Virus record (IMG/VR): IMGVR_UViG_3300031976_000267
Location: 1 to 39,738 of that record
Length of the DNA: 39,738 bases
Reading direction: 5' to 3' (one strand)
Source of the DNA: a virus
The notes under the pieces were generated by a model that did no database searches, was not told the DNA's origin, and saw only the letters and a list, made by a program, of their open reading frames with translations. This document shows positions 8,460 to 16,410 of this stretch, in pieces. The first letter of the stretch is position 1, and each line of letters begins with the position of its first letter. The translations under genes and the position numbers were made by a program.

Positions 8460-9547
8460 AAGTAATTAATGCAAGAAACGTAAACGACGCGTTAGAAAAA
8501 GGTATAGATTTATTTCAAGACCCTACTGAATATAGAGTACAGGAAAGTCGTAATGGTATAACGTATGAAGCTAAGACACCTGTAGCTACCGTATACAAAA
8601 AACCTTGGGAAAGAGTTTGTTTAATAAAACAAAGAGACGCTAATCCATTTTTTCATTTTATAGAAGGGTTATGGATGCTCGATGGTCGTAACGACTTAGA
8701 ACCGCTAACTTATTTTGTTAAATCGATGTTTGATTTTTCAGACGACGGTGAAACTTTATGGGGAGCTTATGGTTGGCGATGGAGAAGTTATTGGAATAAA
8801 GATCAAATAGCCGCAATTATCGGGTTGTTAAAAGATAATCCTTATGAAAGACGAGCAGTTTTACAAATGTGGGACACTCATGAAGATTTAGCGAGAGCTT
8901 GTAATAAGAAAAAAGAACGTAAGGATGTACCTTGTAATACGAATATTTATTTTAAAGTACGTGATGGTAAGTTATGTATGACCGTTTGTAATCGTTCTAA
9001 CGATATGCTTTGGGGAGCTTATGGTGCTAACGCAGTTCATATGTCTATGTTGCAAGAGTTCGTAGCTCTTAATCTAAATTTACCGATGGGTGATTATACT
9101 CAAATTAGTGATAGTTTTCATATTTATCCAAACACTCCTGTGTGGGAAAAAGTTAAAGATATTGAACTAAATGTATACACCTATAAACATATACAAAATC
9201 ATTACGATCTTATCGATGAATATGAGCCTGTACCTATTGTTAATGACCTTATTTCTTTTAACAGAGAAGTCAGGTTCTTCTTCGATTATTTTGAAACTTT
9301 TAGATATAATCCAAAAGAAATGCTAAAAAGAACAGATGATATCGAATGGGATAATAATATTTTTCCAGACGTAGCAGTGCCTATGTTAAAAGCATTTCAT
9401 TATCATAAAGAAAGAGATTATTTGAATTCGTATCGAGAAGTACAGTCTATTAAGTCTCTCGATTGGATGGAGGCGTGTTTTGAGTGGATCCGCAAACGAG
9501 ACACCGCCTATACTTTAAACAATGCGGATATAGGAGAAAGCAAATGA
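8456..9547 (+). CDS. Thymidylate-synthase-family enzyme, possible dUMP hydroxymethylase
   Basis: A 363-residue protein. FFHFIEGLWMLDGRND at 65-80 matches the N-terminal TS helix. The catalytic cysteine is probably C160 in VPCNTNIYF, where ordinary TS has PCH; the phosphate and pyrimidine region is NRSNDMLWGAYGANAVH at 179-195. RSND and the changed residue after the cysteine resemble phage nucleotide hydroxymethylases more than cellular TS. An Asn (N192) lies at or next to the position that selects uracil over cytosine, so dUMP is the likely substrate. It could produce 5-hydroxymethyl-dUMP, the precursor of hypermodified thymine, or simply dTMP. ATGA-coupled to both neighbours. Confidence 0.85.
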   Translation: MKVINARNVNDALEKGIDLFQDPTEYRVQESRNGITYEAKTPVATVYKKPWERVCLIKQRDANPFFHFIEGLWMLDGRNDLEPLTYFVKSMFDFSDDGETLWGAYGWRWRSYWNKDQIAAIIGLLKDNPYERRAVLQMWDTHEDLARACNKKKERKDVPCNTNIYFKVRDGKLCMTVCNRSNDMLWGAYGANAVHMSMLQEFVALNLNLPMGDYTQISDSFHIYPNTPVWEKVKDIELNVYTYKHIQNHYDLIDEYEPVPIVNDLISFNREVRFFFDYFETFRYNPKEMLKRTDDIEWDNNIFPDVAVPMLKAFHYHKERDYLNSYREVQSIKSLDWMEACFEWIRKRDTAYTLNNADIGESK

Positions 9548-9891
9548 GCAAATGGGAAAGCATGAAAGAAGTTGCCCAAAACGATCTTGAAGCTCTTAAA
9601 CGAGCAGAGACTTCGTACGGTGATTCTTGGAGACGTCGTGGAGGTGTTGGTGCCTTTATGATGTTAGCACGTAAGTTCGATCGTATAGAACACCAGTCTG
9701 AAAAGCACGGGTGGGATATCTTCGAAGCAGGTGAAGTCTACAAAGGCGAAGCGGGTTTACTCGATGATATTCGAGACTTACGTAGATATTTATTATTAGT
9801 TGAAGAATACATTTTAGCTAATACTAATCAAGTTAGCGTTGAAGCTGACGATGTTAATTATGCCGCAGAAGATGGCAAGGAGGATTACTAA
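9544..9891 (+). CDS. Nucleotide-modification-associated (Nmad1/DUF1599-like) protein
   Basis: The start at 9544 is chosen because TAGGAG precedes it and it overlaps the upstream stop; this gives 115 residues. The core SYGDSWRRRGGVGAFMMLARKFDRIE, followed by LLDDIRDLRRYLLLVEEYI, fits the small all-helical family often found beside thymidylate synthase and base-modification genes in phages (DUF1599, named nucleotide modification associated domain 1). Biochemical function is unknown. Its coupling to the TS-family gene supports a nucleotide-metabolism role. Confidence 0.6.
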   Translation: MSKWESMKEVAQNDLEALKRAETSYGDSWRRRGGVGAFMMLARKFDRIEHQSEKHGWDIFEAGEVYKGEAGLLDDIRDLRRYLLLVEEYILANTNQVSVEADDVNYAAEDGKEDY

Positions 9892-10232
9892 TGAGTAATA
9901 CAGATAGTTGGTGGAAAAAGTTTGTTAAATTTTTTACACCGTTACCAAAAGAAGAACTACAACCTAAAAAAGTTGTAAAGGAAGAAGTTCTTGAAAAAGC
10001 AATCAAAGATGCTGAAGTTGTTTTAAAGAAGTTTGACGACGAACTTAAAGCGGGGAACATCTATGAAGTGGTGCAGAAAGATCCTAAACGAGCTAGAACG
10101 AAAAAAGGAACATATAAGGCAGACGATAAGTCTACTCCAAATGTTAACGAAGCTTGGGAAGGTGGTAAAGCTCCTGCAAAAAAGCCAAAAGCTAAGAAAA
10201 CTAAAGTCACGAGGATCAAAAAGAAGAAGTGA
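9891..10232 (+). CDS. Lysine-rich small protein, unknown
   Basis: A 113-residue protein with an amphipathic N-terminus (SWWKKFVKFFTPLP), a helical middle and a strongly basic disordered tail (KKPKAKKTKVTRIKKKK). The tail suggests nucleic-acid binding. It starts in the upstream stop (TAATG) and ends overlapping the DNA polymerase start, so it could be a polymerase accessory protein; that is inference from position. Confidence 0.7.
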   Translation: MSNTDSWWKKFVKFFTPLPKEELQPKKVVKEEVLEKAIKDAEVVLKKFDDELKAGNIYEVVQKDPKRARTKKGTYKADDKSTPNVNEAWEGGKAPAKKPKAKKTKVTRIKKKK

Positions 10233-12094
10233 TTTTACAAACCCCTATGTTCGCTCCAACAAGTGACTGGTCTATTCCAGAAGTTTTTCCTCAGTTTTCT
10301 GAGACAGAAACAATAGCAGTAGATTTAGAAACTTACGATCCACACCTCATGACTTGTGGTCCAGGATGGGCTACAGGTCGTGGGCATATCGTGGGTGTTG
10401 GTATTGCGACAGAGGGTTGGAAGGGTTACTTTCCTATCCGTCATCAAGGCGGAGGTAATCTTGACGAAGATATTGTATTACGTTGGTTACGCAACACTTT
10501 AGCATCGGAAAAGCGAGACGTTATATTTCATAACGCCTTATACGACGTAGGGTGGCTCCGTAGAGAAGGCGTACACGTAGGTGGTAAAATATTAGATACG
10601 ATCGTAGCGGCTCCCCTAGTAAACGAGAATAGGTATTCTTATTCTTTAGATAACCTCGGTGAGTTTTACTGTAACGAAAAGAAAGATGAATCGTTATTAC
10701 AAAACGCTGCTCTATCATTTGGGGTAAATCCTAAATCAGAAATGTATAAACTACCGTCTAAGTTCGTTGGACCTTATGGTGAGCAAGATGCAGCATTAAC
10801 TTTAAAACTTTGGCAAAAATTAAAGATCGAAGTTCAAGAACAAGGGTTAGAAAAGATACTCGATATGGAATGCCGACTGATTCCTCTATTATTAGAAATG
10901 CGATGGCGAGGGGTTAGAATCGATGAACAAAAAGCTGATGATGTTAGTAAAAAGTTATCGATCGAAGAACAAAAGCTACAGGTCGAGATTAAACGTAAAT
11001 ATGGTGCAGAAGTTAATTTATGGGCTAATGCATCGTTAGAAGCTATCTTTGAAAAGAACAAGATATGGTTTCCTAGAACCGCAAAAGGTATGGCTAGTTT
11101 TCAAAAAGACTGGTTAGAGGGACATGAACACGAGTTACCACAACTTATTGTTCGAGCCAGGAAACTTAATAAAGCTAGAACTACTTTTATCGATAAGATG
11201 ATTAAAGATCACTGCTTCGATGGTCGTATACACGCAGAAGCTCACGCTATGCGTAACGATCGTGGCGGCACGGTTAGTGGTAGATTTAGCTATAGTAATC
11301 CTAATCTACAACAAGTTCCTGCAAGAGATCCAGAGATCGGTAATTTAATACGATCTTTGTTTATTCCAGAGGATGGTTGTCAGTGGGGTGTATTCGATTA
11401 TTCACAACAAGAGCCAAGGCTTACCGTTCATTACGCTGATCGAATGAACTTAGCAGGGGCAAAAGATGCGGTAGTTGAATATACAGAAAAGAACGCGGAT
11501 TTCCACCAGATCGTTGCAGATATGGCTAATATACCGCGTAAACAGGCTAAGACGATTAATCTAGGACTTAGCTATGGGATGGGTAAAGAAAAGCTTATTA
11601 AAGAGCTGGGGATAGACGATACGGAAGCTGAGGGGTTATTTCAGCAGTATCATGCTAAAGTTCCCTTTATAAGAGGGTTACAAGATCAGTGTGCAAGGGT
11701 AGCCATGGAACGTGGCTATATACGAACGTTTGCTGGTAGACGTTGTAGGTTTAATCTATGGGAAGATAGATATGAACGTACTCTACCTCTACCGTACGAA
11801 GAAGCACAGGAAAAATACGGTGATAATTTAAAAAGATCATATACATATAAGGCTCTGAATCGGTTGATTCAAGGATCGGCTGCTGACATGACGAAGTTAG
11901 CAATGCTCGGTCTGTGGGAGGAAGGAATTGTTCCTCACCTACAAGTCCACGATGAGGTTGATATCTCAGTAGAGAACACTGAACAAGCTGACAAGATTGC
12001 AGAAATAATGGAAACTTGTGTAGAACTTGCAGTACCCCTACTAGTGGATAAGGAACTCGGAAGTTCATGGGGCGAAACAAAGGAAATAAAATGA
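10229..12094 (+). CDS. polA: Family A DNA polymerase with 3'-5' exonuclease
   Basis: A 621-residue protein from GTG at 10229; an internal ATG at 10247 is an alternative start. Exonuclease motifs are AVDLETYD (D32, E34), FHNALYDVGWL (D106) and YGEQDAAL (D187). Polymerase motif A is VFDYSQQEPRL with D390, motif B RKQAKTINLGLSYG at 437-450, and motif C LQVHDEVD with H574, D575 and E576. No 5'-3' exonuclease domain is present, as is usual in phages. The residue equivalent to E. coli Phe762 is Leu445. The complete motif set implies an active replicative polymerase working with the primase and helicases of the preceding operon. Confidence 0.95.
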   Translation: MILQTPMFAPTSDWSIPEVFPQFSETETIAVDLETYDPHLMTCGPGWATGRGHIVGVGIATEGWKGYFPIRHQGGGNLDEDIVLRWLRNTLASEKRDVIFHNALYDVGWLRREGVHVGGKILDTIVAAPLVNENRYSYSLDNLGEFYCNEKKDESLLQNAALSFGVNPKSEMYKLPSKFVGPYGEQDAALTLKLWQKLKIEVQEQGLEKILDMECRLIPLLLEMRWRGVRIDEQKADDVSKKLSIEEQKLQVEIKRKYGAEVNLWANASLEAIFEKNKIWFPRTAKGMASFQKDWLEGHEHELPQLIVRARKLNKARTTFIDKMIKDHCFDGRIHAEAHAMRNDRGGTVSGRFSYSNPNLQQVPARDPEIGNLIRSLFIPEDGCQWGVFDYSQQEPRLTVHYADRMNLAGAKDAVVEYTEKNADFHQIVADMANIPRKQAKTINLGLSYGMGKEKLIKELGIDDTEAEGLFQQYHAKVPFIRGLQDQCARVAMERGYIRTFAGRRCRFNLWEDRYERTLPLPYEEAQEKYGDNLKRSYTYKALNRLIQGSAADMTKLAMLGLWEEGIVPHLQVHDEVDISVENTEQADKIAEIMETCVELAVPLLVDKELGSSWGETKEIK

Positions 12095-12435
12095 AAGGTA
12101 TCTCACAAGAAAAAGCTAAAGAATACTCTATTAAGTACAGACGAATGTACGAACAATGGGTAGAGAGCTCTACAACTCTAGAACAAATGGGTAGAGAGCA
12201 TAATTTAACAAAACAACGTATGTGGCAGATTATTACACGTTGTAAACTCGGTGACGGTGATTACTACTATGGTACACAGATTGCTCGGAACAAATGGTCT
12301 GAGTTTAAAAATATGTACGATGACCTCGATCAGACTAAACGTGCTTTCGATGACTGGTTAAAAGAAAGAGACATCAAACTTATTGCTAATAACCAAAAAG
12401 CCGCTCCACATACTGGTTGGGACTGGTCGGGCTAG
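12091..12435 (+). CDS. Small helix-turn-helix protein
   Basis: The ATG at 12091 overlaps the polymerase stop as ATGA and follows AAGGAAAT, giving 114 residues. TTLEQMGREHNLTKQRMWQIITRC near residues 24-47 reads as a sigma-region-4-like helix-turn-helix. The C-terminus (YDDLDQTKRAFDDWLKERDI) is helical. It may be a transcription regulator of the phage's own promoters or a DNA-binding replication accessory. It is the last gene of its operon, just before the promoter at 12444. Confidence 0.7.
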   Translation: MKGISQEKAKEYSIKYRRMYEQWVESSTTLEQMGREHNLTKQRMWQIITRCKLGDGDYYYGTQIARNKWSEFKNMYDDLDQTKRAFDDWLKERDIKLIANNQKAAPHTGWDWSG

Positions 12436-12443
12436 TACAGTGC

Positions 12444-12472
12444 TTTACTTTCTAAACTTTGCCTTTTATATT
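12444..12472 (+). promoter_or_regulatory. Repeated-type promoter abutting gene 12481
   Basis: TGCTTTACTT gives -35 TTTACT at 12444-12449; after 17 nt comes -10 TATATT at 12467-12472. The ATG follows the -10 after only 8 nt, so the predicted transcript starts at or next to the start codon. Confidence 0.7.
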
Positions 12473-12480
12473 TAAGGTAT

Positions 12481-13194
12481 ATGTTTTTAGCAAGTAACAC
12501 ACAAATAGAACTACCGAACAACGGAGAGTGCAAGGTATGTTCGAAACCTTTATACGGACAAAGACGAAAGTTTTGTAGTGCCGAATGCGGTAACACGTTT
12601 CATAACGCTGAAGGCAAAAAACCGATCATAGATATTCCTCGATCATGTGTGTATTGTTCTGTTGAGTTTTTTAAGAATCAGACTGGATTATTAAATTATT
12701 GTTCTAAACATTGTCAAAAACAACATCAATATTCTAAAAATAAAGACCCTATGTCAACGTATGGCTCGGGTAAAAGAAAACAGGTTTTATCTGGTCATTA
12801 TCAAAACTGGTGTCAATGTGCTTATGACGAAGCGGTTATAGATAACGATATTTTAGACCATATAGAATATCTAGCGACTGATGAACCTTACGTACAAGAA
12901 GATATGGAGTGGCTTGAACGTGTATTAAATGAAGAACATACAACACCTAGATACTCAGACGGAACTGTATACAAACCTGATCCTTTATCGTTTAAATTGA
13001 AAAAATGGAGAAATTATTGGTGGCGAGAACCTAATATATCTAAACATCGAAAACGAGCAAAATATTCAAACAGTCGTTCTTTTAATGAACGTTGGTCTAT
13101 TTTAACAAAACGCTCGATTATGAAACGTTACCGTAAAATGAAATATGGCGAAAGAAAAAAATTTATGGCTCTTGTTAAGATCAAATCTGCCTGA
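12481..13194 (+). CDS. Double zinc-finger protein, probably leaderless
   Basis: A 237-residue protein. Two cysteine clusters, CKVCSKPLYGQRRKFCSAEC near residues 17-36 and CVYCSVEFFKNQTGLLNYCS followed by KHCQKQH near 56-80, look like treble-clef or zinc-ribbon fingers. The C-terminus is Arg/Lys/Tyr/Trp-rich and basic (KHRKRAKYSNSRSF), consistent with nucleic-acid binding. There is no ribosome site, and the promoter's -10 lies 8 nt upstream of the ATG. No enzyme motif is recognised. It could regulate transcription or bind RNA or DNA during takeover. The last 50 nt overlap the nuclease gene. Confidence 0.75.
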   Translation: MFLASNTQIELPNNGECKVCSKPLYGQRRKFCSAECGNTFHNAEGKKPIIDIPRSCVYCSVEFFKNQTGLLNYCSKHCQKQHQYSKNKDPMSTYGSGKRKQVLSGHYQNWCQCAYDEAVIDNDILDHIEYLATDEPYVQEDMEWLERVLNEEHTTPRYSDGTVYKPDPLSFKLKKWRNYWWREPNISKHRKRAKYSNSRSFNERWSILTKRSIMKRYRKMKYGERKKFMALVKIKSA

Positions 13195-13534
13195 AATACA
13201 TTTACAACGAATTGAAACAGGTATGACAGGAGCAGGTGTTCCTGACGTTAACGGTTGTGCCAAAGGTAAAGAGTTCTGGATCGAGCTCAAAGAAATACAT
13301 TCAGGTAATGCTCTTACTCTACGACCTATGCAAATATCGTGGTTAGCGAAACGTGCATCGTTTGGTGGTCAAGTTTTCGTTATGGCTCGTAAAAACGATG
13401 AGATTAAGCTCTACCATATCGACAGTCTTACAGGTATTCAAGACCTCGTTAAGACTGGTTATAAATCAAAAGCTCTTGTGACTCTTACGATTCCTTACGA
13501 TTGGGACGCTCTTGTTAGTGCTTTACTTTCGTAG
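13145..13534 (+). CDS. VRR-NUC-like PD-(D/E)XK nuclease
   Basis: A 129-residue protein. The start MAKEKNLWLLLRSNL fits the beginning of VRR-NUC domains. GVPDVNG at 31-37 supplies the catalytic Asp (D34) and FWIELKE at 44-50 supplies ExK (E47, K49). Stand-alone VRR-NUC proteins of phages act as Holliday-junction or structure-specific nucleases. It would resolve branched replication intermediates before packaging. It overlaps the zinc-finger gene by 50 nt and is presumably cotranscribed with it. Confidence 0.8.
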   Translation: MAKEKNLWLLLRSNLPEIHLQRIETGMTGAGVPDVNGCAKGKEFWIELKEIHSGNALTLRPMQISWLAKRASFGGQVFVMARKNDEIKLYHIDSLTGIQDLVKTGYKSKALVTLTIPYDWDALVSALLS

Positions 13535-13550
13535 TTTTCGTACCTATAAT
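13522..13550 (+). promoter_or_regulatory. Repeated-type promoter with 5' hairpins before DUF932 gene
   Basis: GTGCTTTACTTTCG carries -35 TTTACT (13522-13527); 17 nt later is a perfect -10 TATAAT (13545-13550). The predicted leader begins with the hairpin ACGTAGC-TAATAG-GCTACGT (13556-13575) less one base, followed by GTGCA-GCCA-TGCAC (13585-13598). The promoter overlaps the end of the nuclease gene. Confidence 0.75.
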
Positions 13551-13616
13551 GGTAAACGTAGCTAATAGGCTACGTGATTAACCAGTGCAGCCATGCACAT
13601 TAGAAAGGAGAAAATT

Positions 13617-14651
13617 ATGGCACACCAAGTAGAAACGATGGCTTGGACGGGGGATGTACCTTGGCACGGATTAGGTGTCGAGGTTGATTCTAACCTTAAA
13701 CCATCTGAAATGCAGAAAGCGGCTCAGTTAGACTGGACAGTTAGCAAACGTCCTAGTTATACTATAGACGCTCCTGAGTGGAGTGACGATGTAGGTCTTA
13801 TCCAAGCGGAGAATACCTTCCACGTTGTTCGAGATAGCGATAACCGAATACTATCGCATTGTGGTAGAGACTATGTCCCTATACAGAATGAAGACGTATT
13901 CAAGTTCTTCAAACGCTTTACGGATGCTGGTCATATGACCATGGAAACCGCAGGTAGTTTGAAAGACGGTGGAGAAATTTGGGGTTTAGCTAAAATCTCA
14001 GAAGACTTCGAACTAGCGGGTGACGACCTTATTAAAGGTTATTTGCTTATCAACCAACCACATATCGTTGGTCGAGCAATGACTATTAAGTTGACACCTA
14101 TCAGAGTTGTTTGCAACAACACTTTAACGATGGCTTTACAACACGGTGGCACAGCGTCCTTCCGTATGCCACACGTTAAAGCATTCGATGACGATGTTAT
14201 ACAGATCGCAGAAGAAGCTCTAGGGTTATCTGCTGAGCGTATGACAGAGTTTAGAGAAGCCGCAAACTTACTCTCTAGGAAGAAAGCTAAACATTCTCAG
14301 TTCCTTGAGTTTGTAGGTGATATTTATCAACCTGATATGATTGCTGCTTATAGACACGACCAACAGCTCAAAGCTGAAGGTAAGTTGATAGGTATGCAAG
14401 AACCTCTTGTTGATCAATTTAACAAGTTTCCACTTCTAGCTGTTGACGCTTTAGAACAGTCTCCAGGTGCAAACCTGAAGTCTGCTAAAGGTACGTGGTG
14501 GGGAGCATTGAATGCTGTCACCTACGTTGAAGACCATTTACGTGAGTCTGTAACCGAAGGCAACGCTCTACATAGTTCATGGTTTGGTGCTGCGGCTAAT
14601 CGTAAAGCCAAAGCTTTAGATTTAGCTGTGAAATATGCGGAGGCTGTGTAA
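13617..14651 (+). CDS. DUF932 phage/plasmid-like protein
   Basis: The ATG at 13617 follows AGAAAGGAGAAA, giving 344 residues. The opening AHQVETMAWTGDVPWHGLGVEV and the later segments IQAENTFHVVRDSDNRILSHCGRDYVPIQNED and LTPIRVVCNNTLTMAL are characteristic of DUF932 proteins, common in phages and plasmids. Function is unknown; they are often linked with recombination or anti-restriction genes. It has its own strong promoter and hairpin leader, so early and abundant expression is likely. Confidence 0.85.
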   Translation: MAHQVETMAWTGDVPWHGLGVEVDSNLKPSEMQKAAQLDWTVSKRPSYTIDAPEWSDDVGLIQAENTFHVVRDSDNRILSHCGRDYVPIQNEDVFKFFKRFTDAGHMTMETAGSLKDGGEIWGLAKISEDFELAGDDLIKGYLLINQPHIVGRAMTIKLTPIRVVCNNTLTMALQHGGTASFRMPHVKAFDDDVIQIAEEALGLSAERMTEFREAANLLSRKKAKHSQFLEFVGDIYQPDMIAAYRHDQQLKAEGKLIGMQEPLVDQFNKFPLLAVDALEQSPGANLKSAKGTWWGALNAVTYVEDHLRESVTEGNALHSSWFGAAANRKAKALDLAVKYAEAV

Positions 14652-14890
14652 TGGCTCAAGACCCTAAATCATATTTAGTTGATGGTGAAGTTTTAGCCAT
14701 GGTCTGGTCAGCATTGTATGAGGGAGCTAACGATGAGTTAGCTTCCGTCATACGTGACACGATGATTGCTCAGGGCTGTCAAGAACTACACGGTATTACT
14801 GATCAATCATTAATTTTAATGTTCTGGAAAAATTTCCTAGAAGAAAAAGGTCTAGTTGAGTTTTCCGACCCACCTAAGGAGGTGCACTAA
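14651..14890 (+). CDS. Small protein, unknown
   Basis: A 79-residue helical protein (MAQDPKSYLVDGEVLAMVWSALYEGANDELASVI). Its ATG overlaps the stop of the DUF932 gene (TAATG), and it is coupled in the same way to the next gene. No motif recognised. Confidence 0.7.
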   Translation: MAQDPKSYLVDGEVLAMVWSALYEGANDELASVIRDTMIAQGCQELHGITDQSLILMFWKNFLEEKGLVEFSDPPKEVH

Positions 14891-15150
14891 TGCAAGAACC
14901 TATAATAGAATCAGGTATACCTTTACCTGAGGATCAACGTTCGCAGACAAGCTATCCGTTTGCTAAGATGAAAGTAGGAGACTCGATCTTCTTCCCACTT
15001 AGCCCAAGCGATAACTCTCAGCGAATGAAGAACCGTTTAGCTCAAGCCAGTCGAGGCTTTGGCAAAAAACAAGAACCCGAATGGAAGTTCGTCATTAGAT
15101 ATCGTTTAGAAAACGAAATCTCAGGCGTCCGCGTTTGGCGTAGCTTGTAA
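14890..15150 (+). CDS. Small conserved phage protein (YPFAKMKVGDSIFFP type)
   Basis: An 86-residue protein with YPFAKMKVGDSIFFP, a basic middle (MKNRLAQASRGFGKK) and a C-terminal strand ending GVRVWR. This pattern recurs in many phage proteins of unknown function near DNA-metabolism genes and is suggestive of a small beta-barrel nucleic-acid binder. A GGAGG site precedes it and its ATG overlaps the upstream stop. Confidence 0.75.
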   Translation: MQEPIIESGIPLPEDQRSQTSYPFAKMKVGDSIFFPLSPSDNSQRMKNRLAQASRGFGKKQEPEWKFVIRYRLENEISGVRVWRSL

Positions 15151-15182
15151 ACAGTCTGCCTATGAGGTACTCGTTATAGTGC

Positions 15183-15211
15183 TTTACTTTCACGTATTTC
15201 GTAGGCATACT
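15183..15211 (+). promoter_or_regulatory. Repeated-type promoter with GCAA-tetraloop leader hairpin
   Basis: TGCTTTACTT gives -35 TTTACT (15183-15188); after 17 nt comes -10 CATACT (15206-15211). The leader contains TTCTAAC-GCAA-GTTAGAA at 15223-15240, a 7-bp stem capped by a GNRA loop, then AAAGAAAGGAGAAAG before 15269. Confidence 0.7.
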
Positions 15212-15268
15212 ATTAATAGTTGTTCTAACGCAAGTTAGAATTTGTTAACCAAAAGAAAGGAGAAAGAT

Positions 15269-15640
15269 ATGCAAACAGCAACATCTACATCTACCTCTGC
15301 AAAGAGAGTTCCTGCGAAAGCAGTAACAAAACCTTTGAGCAAAGCTAAAGTGACAGCAGTCCCGAAGCCTAGTTCAACAGGCAAAGGAGCTTCTAGAACT
15401 TTATATAAGTTCATAGGCAAAGTTCCTGAGTCTAAAGGTTTTACTCCGCAGATGAGAGCCTTGATCTTAACTGTTAGTGAAGCTAAAAAGAGTGATTTAG
15501 ACTCTGCTAGTTTTACAGCACAAGATCTAGTATCTCTTGCAGTGAAGCAAGGCAATCTGACTACAGGTCAAGACCCGCTTAGAATCTTTAGATTTTATGC
15601 GAAAAGACTTGTTGATGAAGGCTACTTCGCAAAGGTATAA
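15269..15640 (+). CDS. Winged-helix-like small protein, paralogue 1
   Basis: A 123-residue protein from ATG 15269, behind AGAAAGGAGAAAG. Residues 1-55 are a low-complexity Ser/Thr/Lys/Ala/Pro region; the rest (FTPQMRALILTVSEA, then DPLRIFRFYAKRLVDEGYFAKV) looks like a winged helix. The ending resembles that of 22980 (DIWAHYRKRLIEEKLITVS), and 23639 has a related layout. The gene is a single-gene unit with its own promoter, hairpin leader and terminator, so it is probably abundant and possibly a DNA-binding or nucleoid-like protein. Confidence 0.7.
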   Translation: MQTATSTSTSAKRVPAKAVTKPLSKAKVTAVPKPSSTGKGASRTLYKFIGKVPESKGFTPQMRALILTVSEAKKSDLDSASFTAQDLVSLAVKQGNLTTGQDPLRIFRFYAKRLVDEGYFAKV

Positions 15641-15646
15641 TCTGTT

Positions 15647-15682
15647 AAGTGCATAACAATGTTTGTTGTGCACTTATTTTTT
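15647..15682 (+). terminator. Rho-independent terminator after 15640
   Basis: AAGTGCATAAC (15647-15657) pairs with GTTGTGCACTT (15665-15675), an 11-bp stem with one G-U pair and a 7-nt loop, followed by ATTTTTT. It closes the single-gene unit 15269-15640. Confidence 0.85.
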
Positions 15683-15693
15683 AGGGGAAAACG

Positions 15694-15897
15694 ATGGAAA
15701 TAGAAATAACTAAACAAAACGGATTAACGTTTAAAACCAATGTAGCAGTTTTAGCACGACACGTAATACACGCAATGTTAAAAGATCCGTTTATTGAAAT
15801 TAAAAACGAGGATGCTGAACTTTTTGAAAAAGCAGTACATAACGTTATGTATGAAGCAATCGATAATCTTATAGAGGAAAAACATGGCACAAGTTAA
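15694..15897 (+). CDS. Small protein, unknown
   Basis: A 67-residue protein (MEIEITKQNGLTFKTNVAVLARHVIHAML), alpha/beta in appearance. The ATG is preceded by TAGGGGAAAACG, a usable ribosome site. It lies just after the terminator at 15647-15682 with no repeated-type promoter, so it depends on readthrough or an unrecognised promoter. It overlaps the next gene by 14 nt. Confidence 0.7.
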   Translation: MEIEITKQNGLTFKTNVAVLARHVIHAMLKDPFIEIKNEDAELFEKAVHNVMYEAIDNLIEEKHGTS

Positions 15898-16201
15898 ATA
15901 TGCAACGGTTGAGCTATTAGAAACTCTTACACAAAAAGCCGAAGACTCTGGCAAAAACAGATACCCTGACGTAGGGATTGTTAACGGAGCTTTACTCGAA
16001 TTAGGTTACGATTTAGAAAAAGTCAAACTACCAATTACTTACACTTTAGATCATAACGATATAGAAGTTAGAGCTATGTTTGTAATTCCAGGACCTGATC
16101 CAGAAGCAAACGAGCGATTCTTTTTAGATATGGAATACGAAGATTATAACAATCTACCTTATGTTGATTTACCCAACAATATCCTGTCAGACGAATTATG
16201 A
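15884..16201 (+). CDS. Small acidic protein, unknown
   Basis: A 105-residue protein with pI well below neutral (VIPGPDPEANERFFLDMEYEDYNN). Its start overlaps the upstream stop region and follows GAGGAAAAAC. No motif recognised; the acidic C-terminus could mimic nucleic acid, which is speculation. Its stop overlaps the lipoprotein gene as ATGA. Confidence 0.65.
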   Translation: MAQVKYATVELLETLTQKAEDSGKNRYPDVGIVNGALLELGYDLEKVKLPITYTLDHNDIEVRAMFVIPGPDPEANERFFLDMEYEDYNNLPYVDLPNNILSDEL

Positions 16202-16410
16202 TTTATCGATTATTAACAGTATTTATCATTACAGGCTGTGCGGCATACGTTCCAGAAACTAAAGAGTGGAACGATCGATATGATCCTGCGGCTTGGCGTA
16301 AACAGTTTGAAGAATGTCGGGATAGGTTGTATACAGCTTATCCTGAAGAAGTGCAACGAGATGAATGGTCAAAATGTATGGAGAAAAACTATGAACTTAA
16401 AGAAAGCTAA
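16198..16410 (+). CDS. Small predicted lipoprotein
   Basis: A 70-residue protein with a short hydrophobic signal (IYRLLTVFIITGC). The lipobox ITGC places the lipidated Cys near residue 14; the mature part is polar and has two more Cys. A phage lipoprotein made early may alter the cell surface, for example by superinfection exclusion; this is inference. ATGA-coupled to the gene before and overlapping the gene after. Confidence 0.65.
   Translation: MIYRLLTVFIITGCAAYVPETKEWNDRYDPAAWRKQFEECRDRLYTAYPEEVQRDEWSKCMEKNYELKES

Noticed and set aside
9484-9543. 20 extra N-terminal codons of the Nmad1-like gene
   Set aside because: The ATG at 9484 lies deep in the TS-family gene without a ribosome site; TAGGAGAAAG just before 9544 and the stop overlap favour 9544.
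15235-15555. 106-codon minus-strand frame opposite gene 15269
   Set aside because: It runs antisense to a gene with promoter, hairpin leader, ribosome site and terminator; hydrophobic content comes from the opposite strand of Lys/Thr/Ser codons.
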